Below are positions 35,908 to 44,687 of a DNA stretch of 64,000 nucleotides, piece after piece. Made by a program: the position numbers and the translations under genes. Under the pieces are notes generated by a model. That model was given only the letters and a program-made list of their open reading frames with translations. It had not been told where the DNA came from and searched no databases. How positions within the stretch are numbered: position 1 is the stretch's first letter; every line of letters starts with the position of its first letter. Source of the DNA: Bacillota bacterium (GTDB lineage Bacteria; Bacillota; Bacilli; Paenibacillales; NBRC-103111); NCBI GenBank assembly GCA_023386955.1, contig JAEWIS010000026.1, forward strand, positions 219,728 to 283,727, given 5' to 3'.

Positions 35908-36026
35908 CCCCCAAAAGTGAAGAGAAGCTCTGAAGCGAATTCCGGGTACTTTTGGGGGAGCCCCGGGAAGAGACCCCCAAAAGTGACGAGAAGCTCCGAA
36001 GCGGATTCCGGGTACTTTTGGGGGAG
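35908..36026. repeat. Two tandem 53-bp hairpin repeats
   Basis: Near-identical copies lie at 35908-35960 and 35974-36026, 66 bp apart. Each starts CCCCCAAAAGT and ends ACTTTTGGGGGAG, giving an 11-bp perfect stem around an inner region that contains AGAAGCTC and GGATTCCGG-like sequence. There is no T run. They separate the permease from the lipoprotein gene within an apparent operon. They differ from the four-unit dyad family. Confidence 0.85.
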
Positions 36027-36125
36027 CCCCCTCCGAAAAGATAAACCCTGAAAGATGATGTATGTAAGCTGATTAGGCAAAAGTTGTGATTTGCACAAGT
36101 ATAGAAGAGAAAGGGGATTGCAGGT

Positions 36126-36986
36126 ATGGTCAAGCTGATTAGACCCATGGGGATTGTAATGGCGGTGATGTTGGCTGCCGCCTTAGCGGCGGGCTGCGGC
36201 GGCAAGGCGGGCGTGGCCGGGGAGACCGGCAGCTTTGGCGATGCCCGGCCGGCAGCGGAGGCTGCGACCATCACGGCAGCGGCAACGGCAGCACCGACGG
36301 GGCACCAGCCGGCAGCGTCTGCTGCGCCGGGCACTCCGCCGGGTGCAGCGGCGCCGTCTCCCGCTGCGGAAGCTGCCCCGGCCAGCTCTGTTGCTTCGGC
36401 AGCGGCACAGGCCTCACCTCCGGCTGCCGCCAGCGGTCAACCGTTGGCGGCCCCGGCTTCGGCGGAGCCTTCAACGCAGCCTGCCGCACCCGGCTCCGCA
36501 TCCCCTGCCGCGCCTGCTTCGTCGGTGCCGGACCAGCTGCCCACCGCCGGCGAAGGATCGGCTGCGCCGGTAACCCCTGCTGCCGCCCCAGCGGAGAAAC
36601 CCTCCGCCTCCAAAAAAGAGGAAGGCAGCATCCAATGGTCGGAGTTCTTCGACAACGACAAGCAGGATACCCCTTCGGAGAAATTCTGGGATCTGAACGG
36701 CAAAACAGTGTCCATCCGGGGCTATATGGGCGAGGTGCTGTCCTTCGAGAAGCATTGGTTCCTGGTCATTCCCGCGCCTGGAGCGGAATGCCCCTTTGAC
36801 AACGGCGATGAAACCTACTGGAACAAGATTATGATCGCATTCACCAGCAGTGGAGAAAAATTGCGCTACACCAGCGGCCCTCTTTTGATCACGGGACGGT
36901 TGGATGTTGGCGTGAAGATCGACGAATCCGGCTACAAGACCATGTTCCGGCTGTATGATGCCTCCTTCAGTAAGCTGAAGGAATAG
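36126..36986 (+). CDS. Lipoprotein with Ala/Pro-rich linker and DUF3299-like domain
   Basis: A 286-residue lipoprotein. The signal peptide ends at LAAGC with Cys24. Residues about 35-170 are a low-complexity Ala/Pro/Ser linker that would span the cell wall. The C-terminal domain (about 175-286) has FWDLNGKTVSIRGYM, WFLVIPAPGAECPF and GRLDVGVKIDESGYKTMFRL, matching the pattern of DUF3299 proteins (ZrgE-like). It follows the ATPase/permease pair, which supports a common metal-related system. AAAGGGGATTG precedes the ATG. Confidence 0.8.
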   Translation: MVKLIRPMGIVMAVMLAAALAAGCGGKAGVAGETGSFGDARPAAEAATITAAATAAPTGHQPAASAAPGTPPGAAAPSPAAEAAPASSVASAAAQASPPAAASGQPLAAPASAEPSTQPAAPGSASPAAPASSVPDQLPTAGEGSAAPVTPAAAPAEKPSASKKEEGSIQWSEFFDNDKQDTPSEKFWDLNGKTVSIRGYMGEVLSFEKHWFLVIPAPGAECPFDNGDETYWNKIMIAFTSSGEKLRYTSGPLLITGRLDVGVKIDESGYKTMFRLYDASFSKLKE

Positions 36987-37007
36987 CAGGGGGAAGGTCG
37001 CAGAAGC

Positions 37008-37199
37008 ATAGCGGAAGAGGCTTTCCGTTATCATCATCAGCGCCACCGGAAACGCAAGAATAACGGAAGGAGGCTTCCGTTATTACAATTATGAAGCCCT
37101 TAAAACCATCGAAGCAGGGGCTTTAGTGGAAAACAGCTTCCGTTAATGCCCGGCCCAAAAGCTGCCCAGCCCCCAATAGTGGAAAATGCTTTCCGATAT
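37008..37199. repeat. Four-unit dyad element, copy 5 (192 bp)
   Basis: Units at 37008-37031, 37060-37083, 37123-37147 and 37176-37199 all contain GGAA…TTCC between TA ends. The second (37059-37084, AATAACGGAAG-GAGG-CTTCCGTTATT) is a perfect palindrome. Spacing is 52-53 bp and the element is symmetric about 37103. It fills most of the 377-bp gap before the next gene. Confidence 0.8.
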
Positions 37200-37363
37200 C
37201 GGAAACAGCAGCCCTGCGGAGAGCCTGCTTATAGAGGCCTAGCCCTCCAGACAGATCCGGCCAGCCTCCTGAATCCCAAAAAGGGTGACTGGCATTTTCT
37301 CCCCTTTTCGGCTAAACTAGACCTAAGTGTGTCGCAATCTGTCTGCCTGGGGGGATCAAAGCA

Positions 37364-37846
37364 ATGGCGCGCAACAATTATTCGGTGGGGTTAGTGCTGA
37401 TAGGCATTGCCGTTATTCTGCTGCTTGGCAAGCTGGGGGTATTCTCGTTTTTAGGCGGGCTTCTGTGGCCCGTATTCATCCTGCTGCCCGGTGTGGTGTT
37501 TCATTTCCTGTATTTTTCCAGAGTGCTGCCGGCGGGGGTTTTGGTGCCGGGCGGAATTTTGGTTACTTATTCGCTCATGTTCTTTTTCTGCAATATATTC
37601 GGGTGGGGGGCCATGTCCTACCTATGGCCGGGCTTTATCTTCGGCGTAGCCGTGGGGCTGTATGAGCTTCACCTGTTCGACCGGCACAGCGGCAAGGGAG
37701 TGCTGACCGCAGCCATGATCTTAGCGGCTATATCCGCCGTGTTCTTCGCATTGGCGTTTATGTTTACCGCAGGCATCTACTTTATCATCTTCGTTCTGCT
37801 TGTAGCGGGTGTAGGGTTGATTATGACCCGCAAGCGCGGCTGGTGA
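37364..37846 (+). CDS. Membrane protein, LiaF/DUF5668-like
   Basis: A 160-residue protein with about five hydrophobic segments. The start NNYSVGLVLIGIAVILLLGK and LLWPVFILLPGV resemble the N-terminal membrane module of LiaF/DUF5668 proteins, which sense or resist cell-envelope stress. No soluble C-terminal domain is present. CTGGGGGGATC lies before the ATG. A small membrane protein gene follows in the same direction. Confidence 0.8.
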   Translation: MARNNYSVGLVLIGIAVILLLGKLGVFSFLGGLLWPVFILLPGVVFHFLYFSRVLPAGVLVPGGILVTYSLMFFFCNIFGWGAMSYLWPGFIFGVAVGLYELHLFDRHSGKGVLTAAMILAAISAVFFALAFMFTAGIYFIIFVLLVAGVGLIMTRKRGW

Positions 37847-37914
37847 GATGAAACATTTTCCCCGGAGGGACGTATGCAGGGATAATCCCTTTTATCATGA
37901 AAGGAGTGTCCCGG

Positions 37915-38115
37915 ATGATCCTGATGGCTGTTTTACTAATCCTGGCCGGTGCAGTTATGGTGGTTTGGGCCGGTGCTGTGTGGGCGTTTTCGGAGAGCTG
38001 GGAGTCCTCCGATGCTACGGAACCGTCGGACCTTTATTTAGTCTCCACCCGCATCGGCGGCGTGATTACCGGCTCGGTGGGTACTGTGTTCTTGGTCGTG
38101 CTCCTGGTCCTGTAG
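37915..38115 (+). CDS. Small two-span membrane protein
   Basis: A 66-residue protein with spans at about residues 1-22 and 44-65 joined by an acidic loop (SESWESSDATEPSD). ATG 37915 was chosen because AAAGGAG at 37899-37905 lies ten bases before it. It is probably co-transcribed with the preceding membrane protein gene. No family is recognised. Confidence 0.6.
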   Translation: MILMAVLLILAGAVMVVWAGAVWAFSESWESSDATEPSDLYLVSTRIGGVITGSVGTVFLVVLLVL

Positions 38116-38190
38116 AAGAAGCTCATCTTGGGCCCTTCCCGCAGAAAATAGGGGCATTCCTTGAATTTTGCCGATTGGAAGCCATATCCC

Positions 38191-38219
38191 TTGATTTTTG
38201 ATGCGGCAAAACGTATACT
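38191..38219 (+). promoter_or_regulatory. Promoter of typA
   Basis: TTGATT at 38191-38196 and TATACT at 38214-38219 are 17 bp apart. It is a good SigA-type promoter about 70 bp before the typA start. Confidence 0.75.
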
Positions 38220-38286
38220 TAGAACAAAAGTCAAGCGTCGGAGCTGTCCGGCGCTATTTTATTGGAAGCGAGAGGAATCCCATACT

Positions 38287-40128
38287 ATGCATGCAAGAGA
38301 GAAAATTCGCAACATTGCCATTATCGCCCACGTTGACCACGGCAAAACCACGCTGGTAGACAAGCTGCTCCAGCAATCCGGTATTTTCCGTGAGAATGAA
38401 GCCATTCAAGAACGCGCTATGGACTCGAACGACATTGAGCGTGAACGCGGCATCACCATTTTGGCCAAAAACACCGCGATTGAATATAAGGACTACCTGA
38501 TCAATATTGTGGACACACCGGGCCACGCCGACTTCGGCGGCGAAGTGGAACGGATCATGAAGATGGTGGACGGCGTTCTTCTGGTGGTGGATGCCTTCGA
38601 GGGCTGTATGCCCCAAACCAAGTTTGTTACCCGCAAAGCCCTGGAAAGCGGCCTGCACCCCATTGTTGTCGTAAACAAAATCGACCGCCCCAACGCACGC
38701 CCTGAGGAAGTTATCGATGAAGTGCTGGATCTGTTTATTGAGCTTGGCGCCTCCGATGAGCAATTGGACTTCCCTGTGGTATACGCTTCTGCCCTTCAAG
38801 GGACCTCTTCCCTTACTGCCGATAATCAACAGCCTAACATGGAAGCCATCTATGAAACCATTGTGGGCCGTACCCCTGCTCCTACCGAAAGTGTAACCGA
38901 TCCTCTCCAATTCCTTGTCACATTGATGGATTATAACGAATATATGGGCCGTATCGCCATCGGCCGGATTAACCGCGGCGTGATCCGCCAAGGTCAGGCT
39001 GTTGCCGTTTGTACCCGTGAAGGAAACGTCAAGCAAGCCCGTATCGAGAAGCTGTTCGGCTTCCAAGGCCTGAAGCGTGTGGAAGTGGAAGAGGCGGGAG
39101 CCGGTGACATCGTCGCAATTGCCGGCATTAAGGATATCAACATCGGGGAAACCATCGCCGATTTGGCCAATCCCGAAGCCCTGCCTGTTCTGGAAATTGA
39201 CGAACCTACGCTGCAAATGACCTTTTTGGTAAACAACAGCCCCTTCGCAGGCAAGGAAGGCAAGTTCGTCACCTCCCGCAAGATACGCGAGCGTCTTTAT
39301 AAGGAAGTGGAAACTGACGTGAGCCTTCGTGTCGAAGACACGGACAGCCCGGATGCGTTCGTTGTATCGGGACGCGGCGAGCTGCACCTGGGTATTCTCA
39401 TCGAGAATATGCGCCGGGAAGGTTACGAAATGCAGGTTTCCAAACCGGAGGTTATCATTAAGGAAATCGACGGGGAAAAAATGGAGCCAATCGAACGTCT
39501 GATTATTGACGTGCCGGAGGAGAACATGGGCGCCGTCATGGAGTCCTTGGGCAGCCGCAAGGCCGAAATGATCAACATGACCAACAACGGCATGGGTTCT
39601 GTCCGTCTGGAATTCCTGATTCCGGCCCGCGGTTTGATCGGCTACCGGACCCACTTCCTGACCCTGACCCGCGGTTATGGCGTCATGAACCACGCATTCG
39701 AGAAGTACGGCCCGTATCTGGGAGCAGGAGTAGGCGGACGCCACCAAGGTGTTCTGATTTCCACCGAAAACGGTACCTCCACCCTGTACGGCATCCTGTC
39801 CGTAGAAGACCGCGGCATTCTGTTCCTGATGCCCGGCGCGGAAGTGTATGAAGGCATGATCGTAGGCGAGCATACCCGCGATACCGACATTGTCGTCAAC
39901 ATCTGCAAGGAAAAAGCGGTAAACAATATCCGTTCCGCCACCAAGGAAGAAACCGTGCGTATGAAGACACCGCGCCTTTTCTCCCTGGAAGCCGCTTTGG
40001 AGTATCTGAACGATGACGAATATTGTGAAATCACTCCGAAATCCATCCGCCTGCGTAAGAAGCTCCTGAACCGCGGCGAACGCGAACGGGCTGAAAAGCA
40101 GCGCAAGAACGCGGAAGTGAATTCCTAA
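38287..40128 (+). CDS. typA: Ribosome-associated GTPase TypA/BipA
   Basis: A 613-residue translational GTPase, the usual length for TypA. The G domain has AHVDHGKTT (G1), RGITI (G2), [11 protein letters not shown] (G3), NKIDRP (G4) and SAL (G5). Domains like those of EF-G follow ([19 protein letters not shown]), and the C-terminal domain unique to BipA is complete. It binds the ribosome and aids 50S assembly, especially in cold or stress. Its order with ylaL, ylaJ and ylaK resembles B. subtilis. Confidence 0.98.
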   Translation: MHAREKIRNIAIIAHVDHGKTTLVDKLLQQSGIFRENEAIQERAMDSNDIERERGITILAKNTAIEYKDYLINIVDTPGHADFGGEVERIMKMVDGVLLVVDAFEGCMPQTKFVTRKALESGLHPIVVVNKIDRPNARPEEVIDEVLDLFIELGASDEQLDFPVVYASALQGTSSLTADNQQPNMEAIYETIVGRTPAPTESVTDPLQFLVTLMDYNEYMGRIAIGRINRGVIRQGQAVAVCTREGNVKQARIEKLFGFQGLKRVEVEEAGAGDIVAIAGIKDINIGETIADLANPEALPVLEIDEPTLQMTFLVNNSPFAGKEGKFVTSRKIRERLYKEVETDVSLRVEDTDSPDAFVVSGRGELHLGILIENMRREGYEMQVSKPEVIIKEIDGEKMEPIERLIIDVPEENMGAVMESLGSRKAEMINMTNNGMGSVRLEFLIPARGLIGYRTHFLTLTRGYGVMNHAFEKYGPYLGAGVGGRHQGVLISTENGTSTLYGILSVEDRGILFLMPGAEVYEGMIVGEHTRDTDIVVNICKEKAVNNIRSATKEETVRMKTPRLFSLEAALEYLNDDEYCEITPKSIRLRKKLLNRGERERAEKQRKNAEVNS

Positions 40129-40200
40129 GTTTCAAGCTTTGGTCGTATAGGCAAGACTTCCGCAAGCTGGCAAGGTCCTTGGCTTAAGGAAAGTGAGGTC

Positions 40201-40233
40201 AGGTCCGGTGCAATTTGCGCCGGGCCTTTTTTG
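40201..40233 (+). terminator. Terminator after typA
   Basis: AGGTCCGGTGC and GCGCCGGGCCT form a stem with G-T pairs, an AATTT loop and a TTTTTT run. Confidence 0.85.
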
Positions 40234-40284
40234 CGAATTTTGGCGGAACATAGCATTTATCCTATTGATAACGGAGGATTTTCC

Positions 40285-40557
40285 ATGAAGCTGGAGGACT
40301 CGCTTTTTAATTGGCTGCAAATCCGTCTGGTGGCGGAAGCAAGGCCGGAGGATCAGGCCGCCAAGGAAACGGTGCGCTTTTTCGAGGAGATATTGACCGA
40401 GGATCACGGTGTCACCGAATTGGCCATCAGCGCCCAGGACACGACTATGATTCATGTGCGTTATACGGTGAACGGCAAAACAAAAATGCAGATGTTCGGC
40501 AGGGAACTGGCGGAGCAGCTTTTGTTCGATATCGATGCCAACCCCAAATATCATTAA
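40285..40557 (+). CDS. Small soluble protein of unknown function
   Basis: A 90-residue protein beginning MKLEDSLFNWLQIRLVAEAR, with no membrane segment and a mixed alpha/beta pattern. ACGGAGGATTTTCC precedes the ATG. It lies between typA and an LCP gene, a place taken by small yla genes in B. subtilis, but I cannot match it to one of these with confidence. Confidence 0.7.
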   Translation: MKLEDSLFNWLQIRLVAEARPEDQAAKETVRFFEEILTEDHGVTELAISAQDTTMIHVRYTVNGKTKMQMFGRELAEQLLFDIDANPKYH

Positions 40558-40601
40558 CCGGCAAGCCCCTTCAATAAGCATGAAACGGAGATGAATGCCA
40601 C

Positions 40602-41591
40602 ATGGCTCAGTCAGACTCTCTGTCCGGTGAACAGGGAAGCCCTTCCCGCCGCCGATCCGGCAAACCCCGTAAAATCGCTTTTGCCTTCATATGGATAGCT
40701 GTATTGGCATTGGTTGGCGTGATCGGGTATGGTGCCTATCTGTATGTGTACAAGCTTACGCCAATGCTGGGCAAAATCGGTACGGAGCAATCCGTTCCCG
40801 CCGGTATGTCGGCCAGCGAAAAACCCCTGGTGCTGCTGCTTTTGGGTGTGGATTCCCGCCCCAAAACCGGAAGTCTCAACACCGATGTGATTATGGTGGC
40901 GGCTCTGAATCCGTCCCGGAAAACGGCCACCGTCGTATCCATTCCACGGGATACCTACCTGAAGGCGTCACAAGGCTTGCGCGCCAATAAAGCCAACGCC
41001 TTTTATGCCAATCTGATGGCGTCCTCCAAAACCACCGCACCGGATAAAATCAAAAAGGTGTTTGCCGGGGCATTGGGTGTGCCTGTAGATTATGTGGCTA
41101 CGGTTAATTTCCAGGGTTTCCGGGATATTGTGGACGCAGTAGGCGGGGTTAAGGTAGAAGTGGACATGAATATGCGGTATGTGGATAAGGCGGATGGGAC
41201 GAATATCAGCCTGACGGAGGGGCTTCAGACCTTGGACGGGAAAAATGCCCTGGATTTTGTACGGTACCGCAAATCCAATAACGGCACAGCCGAATCCAGC
41301 GACCAGGAACGGAATGCCCGGCAGCAAATGGTGGTGGCAGAGCTGCTCCATAAGCTGAAATCACCGTCCGGTGTGCTTGCGGCGGGTAAGCTGATGGAGG
41401 CTGTCGGGGAACATATCACCACGGATATACCCGTAGAGCAGCTGAAGTCCATGATCCGGACATATATCGGGATCGATAAGGATAAAATGGAGTATATACA
41501 TCTGGAGGGCGAGTGGAAAAGCCCGTATGTATACATATCGGATAAAGAGTGGAAGCTGGCAACCAGTCACCTGAAGCAGCAGCTGGAATGA
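40602..41591 (+). CDS. LytR-CpsA-Psr (LCP) family ligase
   Basis: A 329-residue membrane-anchored enzyme that attaches teichoic acids or other glycopolymers to peptidoglycan. A cytoplasmic basic N-terminus (residues 1-28) precedes one span (about 29-50). The LCP domain has LLLLGVDSRPKTGSLNTDVI, VVSIPRDTY and ALDFVRYRK, with the Arg/Asp residues that bind polyprenyl pyrophosphate. CGGAGATGAATGCC precedes the ATG. Confidence 0.93.
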   Translation: MAQSDSLSGEQGSPSRRRSGKPRKIAFAFIWIAVLALVGVIGYGAYLYVYKLTPMLGKIGTEQSVPAGMSASEKPLVLLLLGVDSRPKTGSLNTDVIMVAALNPSRKTATVVSIPRDTYLKASQGLRANKANAFYANLMASSKTTAPDKIKKVFAGALGVPVDYVATVNFQGFRDIVDAVGGVKVEVDMNMRYVDKADGTNISLTEGLQTLDGKNALDFVRYRKSNNGTAESSDQERNARQQMVVAELLHKLKSPSGVLAAGKLMEAVGEHITTDIPVEQLKSMIRTYIGIDKDKMEYIHLEGEWKSPYVYISDKEWKLATSHLKQQLE

Positions 41592-41701
41592 AGGATGGGC
41601 GTGGGTTCAGTGGCTGAAATCACAGGCATTGTGTTATACTGGACCTAGCACCTGTATTACCTTCGCATCTATGGCACAACGTCAAAGGAGGACCTGATGG
41701 T

Positions 41702-42154
41702 ATGGCTGAAGCGGTAACTGCTCTTAATGAAGAGCTCATGACAACTTTGCAGAAGGAAACCTTCGTCATCCTCAATACGATGGATGCGGATACCGGCGCT
41801 CCTTGCGTCAACGCCATATCCTGGGTTTATGCCAAGGATGAGGGAACCATCCGCTTCGCGGTGGACGGGCGTTCCCGGATTATTGCGAACATCAAGGCAA
41901 AGCCGCAGGCAGCGGTGTCACTTTTTGCCGCGGGTTCCTTCCATGCGGTATACGGAGATGTCCGTGTGGTTACGGAAGAGCTGGCCGGCGTGCCCTTCAA
42001 GCTGGCATGTGTCGACGTGCTGGTACGTGAGGTCAGAGATGCCATGTTCTATGGCTCCCGCGTGTCGATCGTACCCGAATACGAGAAAACCTATGACAAA
42101 CGTGCGGCCGACAAGCTGGACGGACAAGTGTTTGAAGCCATGAAGAAAGCCTAA
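41702..42154 (+). CDS. Pyridoxamine 5'-phosphate oxidase-like protein (YlaL-like)
   Basis: A 150-residue split-barrel flavin-binding-type protein. FVILNTMDADTGAPCVNAISWVYA and KPQAAVSLFAAG are cut here to VILNTMDADTGAPCVNAISW and the latter; both are usual for the PPOX family. B. subtilis YlaL lies in the same neighbourhood (near ylaJ and ylaK). AAAGGAGG precedes the start at 41702. The substrate is unknown. Its last codons lie in a perfect palindromic terminator. Confidence 0.82.
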   Translation: MAEAVTALNEELMTTLQKETFVILNTMDADTGAPCVNAISWVYAKDEGTIRFAVDGRSRIIANIKAKPQAAVSLFAAGSFHAVYGDVRVVTEELAGVPFKLACVDVLVREVRDAMFYGSRVSIVPEYEKTYDKRAADKLDGQVFEAMKKA

Positions 42155-42175
42155 CTGCGCGCGCAGTTAGGCTTT
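42146..42175. terminator. Perfect 30-bp palindromic terminator
   Basis: AAAGCCTAACTGCGC is followed directly by its reverse complement. The 5' arm includes the last codons and the stop of the ylaL-like gene. It lies between convergent genes and can act on both. Confidence 0.8.
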
Positions 42176-42201
42176 CCTGCATTTTTGCGGCAATGCCGTG
42201 A

Positions 42202-42753
42202 TTACAGATTGTTGTCCTGGAACTGGCTGCCGTCCGGATCGTGGTGCTTGCCGTTGTCCATTGGTGCAATATCCTTGGGGATTTGCGGCGCTACCCGTCC
42301 GATAATGTCGCCCAGCTCCTGGGCGAACCCCGAGAAAGGCCGCCCGTTTCGGATATCGTCCCGCACATGCCGGATCCGTTCGCCCAACGCCATATCGGCA
42401 GTGACGAATGCGTTAATACCCTCCGGGTCCTTGCGGAAAGCCTCAGCCACCGAATATTTGATGATATTCACCCGGGACCGGTCCAGGTTGGGCTCCACGG
42501 TAATGCCTACAATTGCCGTTTTCCCCAGGATCACGCATTTGGCATCCTCCACCTGGGCGATGCCTTTGGCCAGATCCTCCAAACGTGTAGCCGTATCCGC
42601 CGGTAAACCGTCAGATTCCTGGGGATTGGCCGTTTGTGCCTGCTGGGCCCGCAGATTGTTGTTGTCGCCTTCGCCTGCCTGGTGGCCAGCCTTGCCGCAG
42701 CCGGCGGCGGCTGCTGCCAGTGCAATCAAAAGTATCCATAACCGTACACGCAT
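42202..42753 (-). CDS. ylaJ: YhcN/YlaJ family sporulation lipoprotein
   Basis: A 183-residue lipoprotein with lipobox AAAGC and Cys19. The YhcN/YlaJ domain covers about residues 55-150 (LEDLAKGIAQVEDAKCVILG, NIIKYSVAEAFRKDPEGINA, FVTADMALGERIRHV). Family members are found in the inner membrane or coat of spores and affect germination. The position next to ylaK is as in B. subtilis, although here it lies on the opposite strand. Its presence supports a spore-forming organism. Confidence 0.9.
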   Translation of the reverse strand: MRVRLWILLIALAAAAAGCGKAGHQAGEGDNNNLRAQQAQTANPQESDGLPADTATRLEDLAKGIAQVEDAKCVILGKTAIVGITVEPNLDRSRVNIIKYSVAEAFRKDPEGINAFVTADMALGERIRHVRDDIRNGRPFSGFAQELGDIIGRVAPQIPKDIAPMDNGKHHDPDGSQFQDNNL

Positions 42754-42872
42754 CGGGATGTTCCCACCCTTCTATGTTTTTAAGTTCTGGGGCATTGTTA
42801 CGGATAGTTTGACCACTTCTGCATCAACGTATGTATGCCGGTTGTTCGACTAGACACTTGGAGGCGACCCCT

Positions 42873-44204
42873 ATGAGAAAAATTTATGTTCTGGATACCA
42901 ACGTCCTGCTTCAGGACCCCAACGCCGTTTTCGCCTTCGAGGACAATGATGTGATTATTCCCGCTATCGTGTTGGAGGAATTGGACGCCAAAAAACGGCT
43001 GGCCGATGAAATTGGACGCAACGCGCGCTTCACCTCACGCCTCTTGGACGGCTTCCGGGCGAAGGGCAAGCTTCAGGACGGGGTCACCCTGGATAACGGG
43101 GGTTCCATCAAAGTAGAGTTAAATCACCGCAGCTTTGCCAAGATGCAGGATGTATTCGGGGATATGTCCAACGACAACCGGATTCTGGCCGTTGCGCTGA
43201 ATTATCATATGGAGGAGCAGGAGAAGGAGGAGCCCCAGCCGGTAATTTTGGTCAGCAAGGACACTCTGGTGCGGATTAAAGCCGATGTGCTGGGCCTGAC
43301 CGCACAGGATTACTTGTCGGACCGGGTGGTATCCAATTCGGATATGTACACCGGATGTGTGACGCTGAAGCTGCACCCTTCAGTAATCGACGAGTTTTAC
43401 ACGTACCGTTTTCTGGAGATTAAGAGCCTGAATCTGGGCTACACCTTATATCCCAATGAATTTGTGATTCTGAAGGATGAGATGGGCACCTCCAAATCGG
43501 CTTTACTGAAGGTGAATAAAGAAGGCAAACGTCTGGAGCCCCTGTTCTTGAGCAATGATCCTATCTGGGGGATCGCGGCGCGCAATGCCCAGCAGCGGAT
43601 GGCCCTGGAGCTTCTGCTGAACGATGATATCCCGCTGGTTACCCTTACGGGCAAAGCAGGCACAGGTAAAACCCTGCTTACGGTTGCCGCAGGGCTGATG
43701 AAGGTGGAGGATGACCACAAGTATAAGAAGCTGCTTATCGCCAGGCCGGTGGTGCCGATGGGCAAGGATATCGGCTATCTGCCGGGGGAAAAGGATGAGA
43801 AGCTCCGCCCGTGGATGCAGCCGATCTATGATAACCTGGAGTATCTCTTCGATACCAAAAAGCCGGGGGATATCGACAAGGTGCTGGCGGGGCTGGGTAG
43901 TATTCAAGTCGAGGCGTTAACTTATATCCGCGGCCGTTCCATCCCGGGCCAATTCATTATCATCGACGAAGCCCAGAACCTCTCCCGCCATGAGGTGAAA
44001 ACCATCGTATCCCGGGTAGGAGAGGGCAGCAAAATTGTACTTCTGGGCGACCCCCACCAAATCGATCATCCTTATCTGGATGCCACCAGCAACGGTCTGT
44101 CCTATGTGGTGGAGCGCTTCAAGGAGCAGGGCATCGCCGGGCATATCATGCTGGAGCGGGGAGAACGCTCCAACCTGGCCCAATTGGCCGCAGATTTGCT
44201 TTAG
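42873..44204 (+). CDS. ylaK: PhoH2-type protein: PIN nuclease fused to PhoH ATPase
   Basis: A 443-residue protein, the same size as B. subtilis YlaK. The N-terminal PIN domain begins MRKIYVLDTNVLLQDPNAV and carries the acidic metal-binding residues (Asp in LDTN, Glu in LEELD, Asp in SNDNR). The C-terminal PhoH ATPase has Walker A GKAGTGKT at 260-267 and Walker B IIIDEAQN. PhoH2 proteins act as RNA helicase/nucleases. GGAGGCGACCC precedes the ATG at 42873. Confidence 0.95.
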   Translation: MRKIYVLDTNVLLQDPNAVFAFEDNDVIIPAIVLEELDAKKRLADEIGRNARFTSRLLDGFRAKGKLQDGVTLDNGGSIKVELNHRSFAKMQDVFGDMSNDNRILAVALNYHMEEQEKEEPQPVILVSKDTLVRIKADVLGLTAQDYLSDRVVSNSDMYTGCVTLKLHPSVIDEFYTYRFLEIKSLNLGYTLYPNEFVILKDEMGTSKSALLKVNKEGKRLEPLFLSNDPIWGIAARNAQQRMALELLLNDDIPLVTLTGKAGTGKTLLTVAAGLMKVEDDHKYKKLLIARPVVPMGKDIGYLPGEKDEKLRPWMQPIYDNLEYLFDTKKPGDIDKVLAGLGSIQVEALTYIRGRSIPGQFIIIDEAQNLSRHEVKTIVSRVGEGSKIVLLGDPHQIDHPYLDATSNGLSYVVERFKEQGIAGHIMLERGERSNLAQLAADLL

Positions 44205-44229
44205 ACGGAGGAATATTGACAGAACAGCG

Positions 44230-44278
44230 AAAAAGCCCTTGGTTTACCGCGATTTACGCGGTGGCCAAGGGCTTTTTT
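44230..44278 (+). terminator. Terminator after ylaK
   Basis: AAAGCCCTTGG pairs with CCAAGGGCTTT, and an inner ACCGCG/CGCGGT stem stacks within; a T run follows. Confidence 0.9.
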
Positions 44279-44387
44279 GTGGGGTTGTCTTTCGCTAACT
44301 AGCGACCGCAAGCGGTTTGATCCGTTTGAGACTATCCAACACCCCGATGGTTCAGGGAGTAGCGGGTAAGGAAAAGAAGCGGATTTC

Positions 44388-44574
44388 TCTAACGGCGGTG
44401 AGAGCCGCTATTTGCCCTAAAATGGGCTTTCAGGAATTCTAACGGCGGCTAGAGCCGCTATTGGTTGTAATGGAGCCTGCTTTTGCCCCGAAGAGGTCAA
44501 ATAACGGCCTGTACTTCCGTTAGAAATCGCAGAGGGCGGTTTTAGCGTAAATAGCGGCGCTCACTTCCGTTAGA
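44388..44574. repeat. Four-unit dyad element, copy 6 (187 bp)
   Basis: Direct units 44388-44413 and 44438-44463 (TCTAACGGCGG…GCCGCTATT) and inverted units 44499-44524 and 44549-44574 (AAATA…CTTCCGTTAGA). The 50/35/50 spacing and 187-bp length equal those of copy 1, and the two share most of the unit ends. It lies between ylaK and the convergent pentapeptide gene, filling the 44279-44687 gap with nothing else recognised. Confidence 0.9.
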
Positions 44575-44687
44575 ACTGGAGTGCAGCAAAATCAGGATGC
44601 AGCGAAAACAGGGTTCAGCTAGAGTCCGGGCTTTGCTAAGCAACAGCTCCGCTGCTCGCATAGCCGCTGGCGATGCGGCCGTTATCC

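Noticed and set aside
38254..39873. A 539-codon minus-strand frame opposite typA
   Set aside because: It is the complement of a highly conserved GTPase gene and has no family motif or ribosome-binding site.
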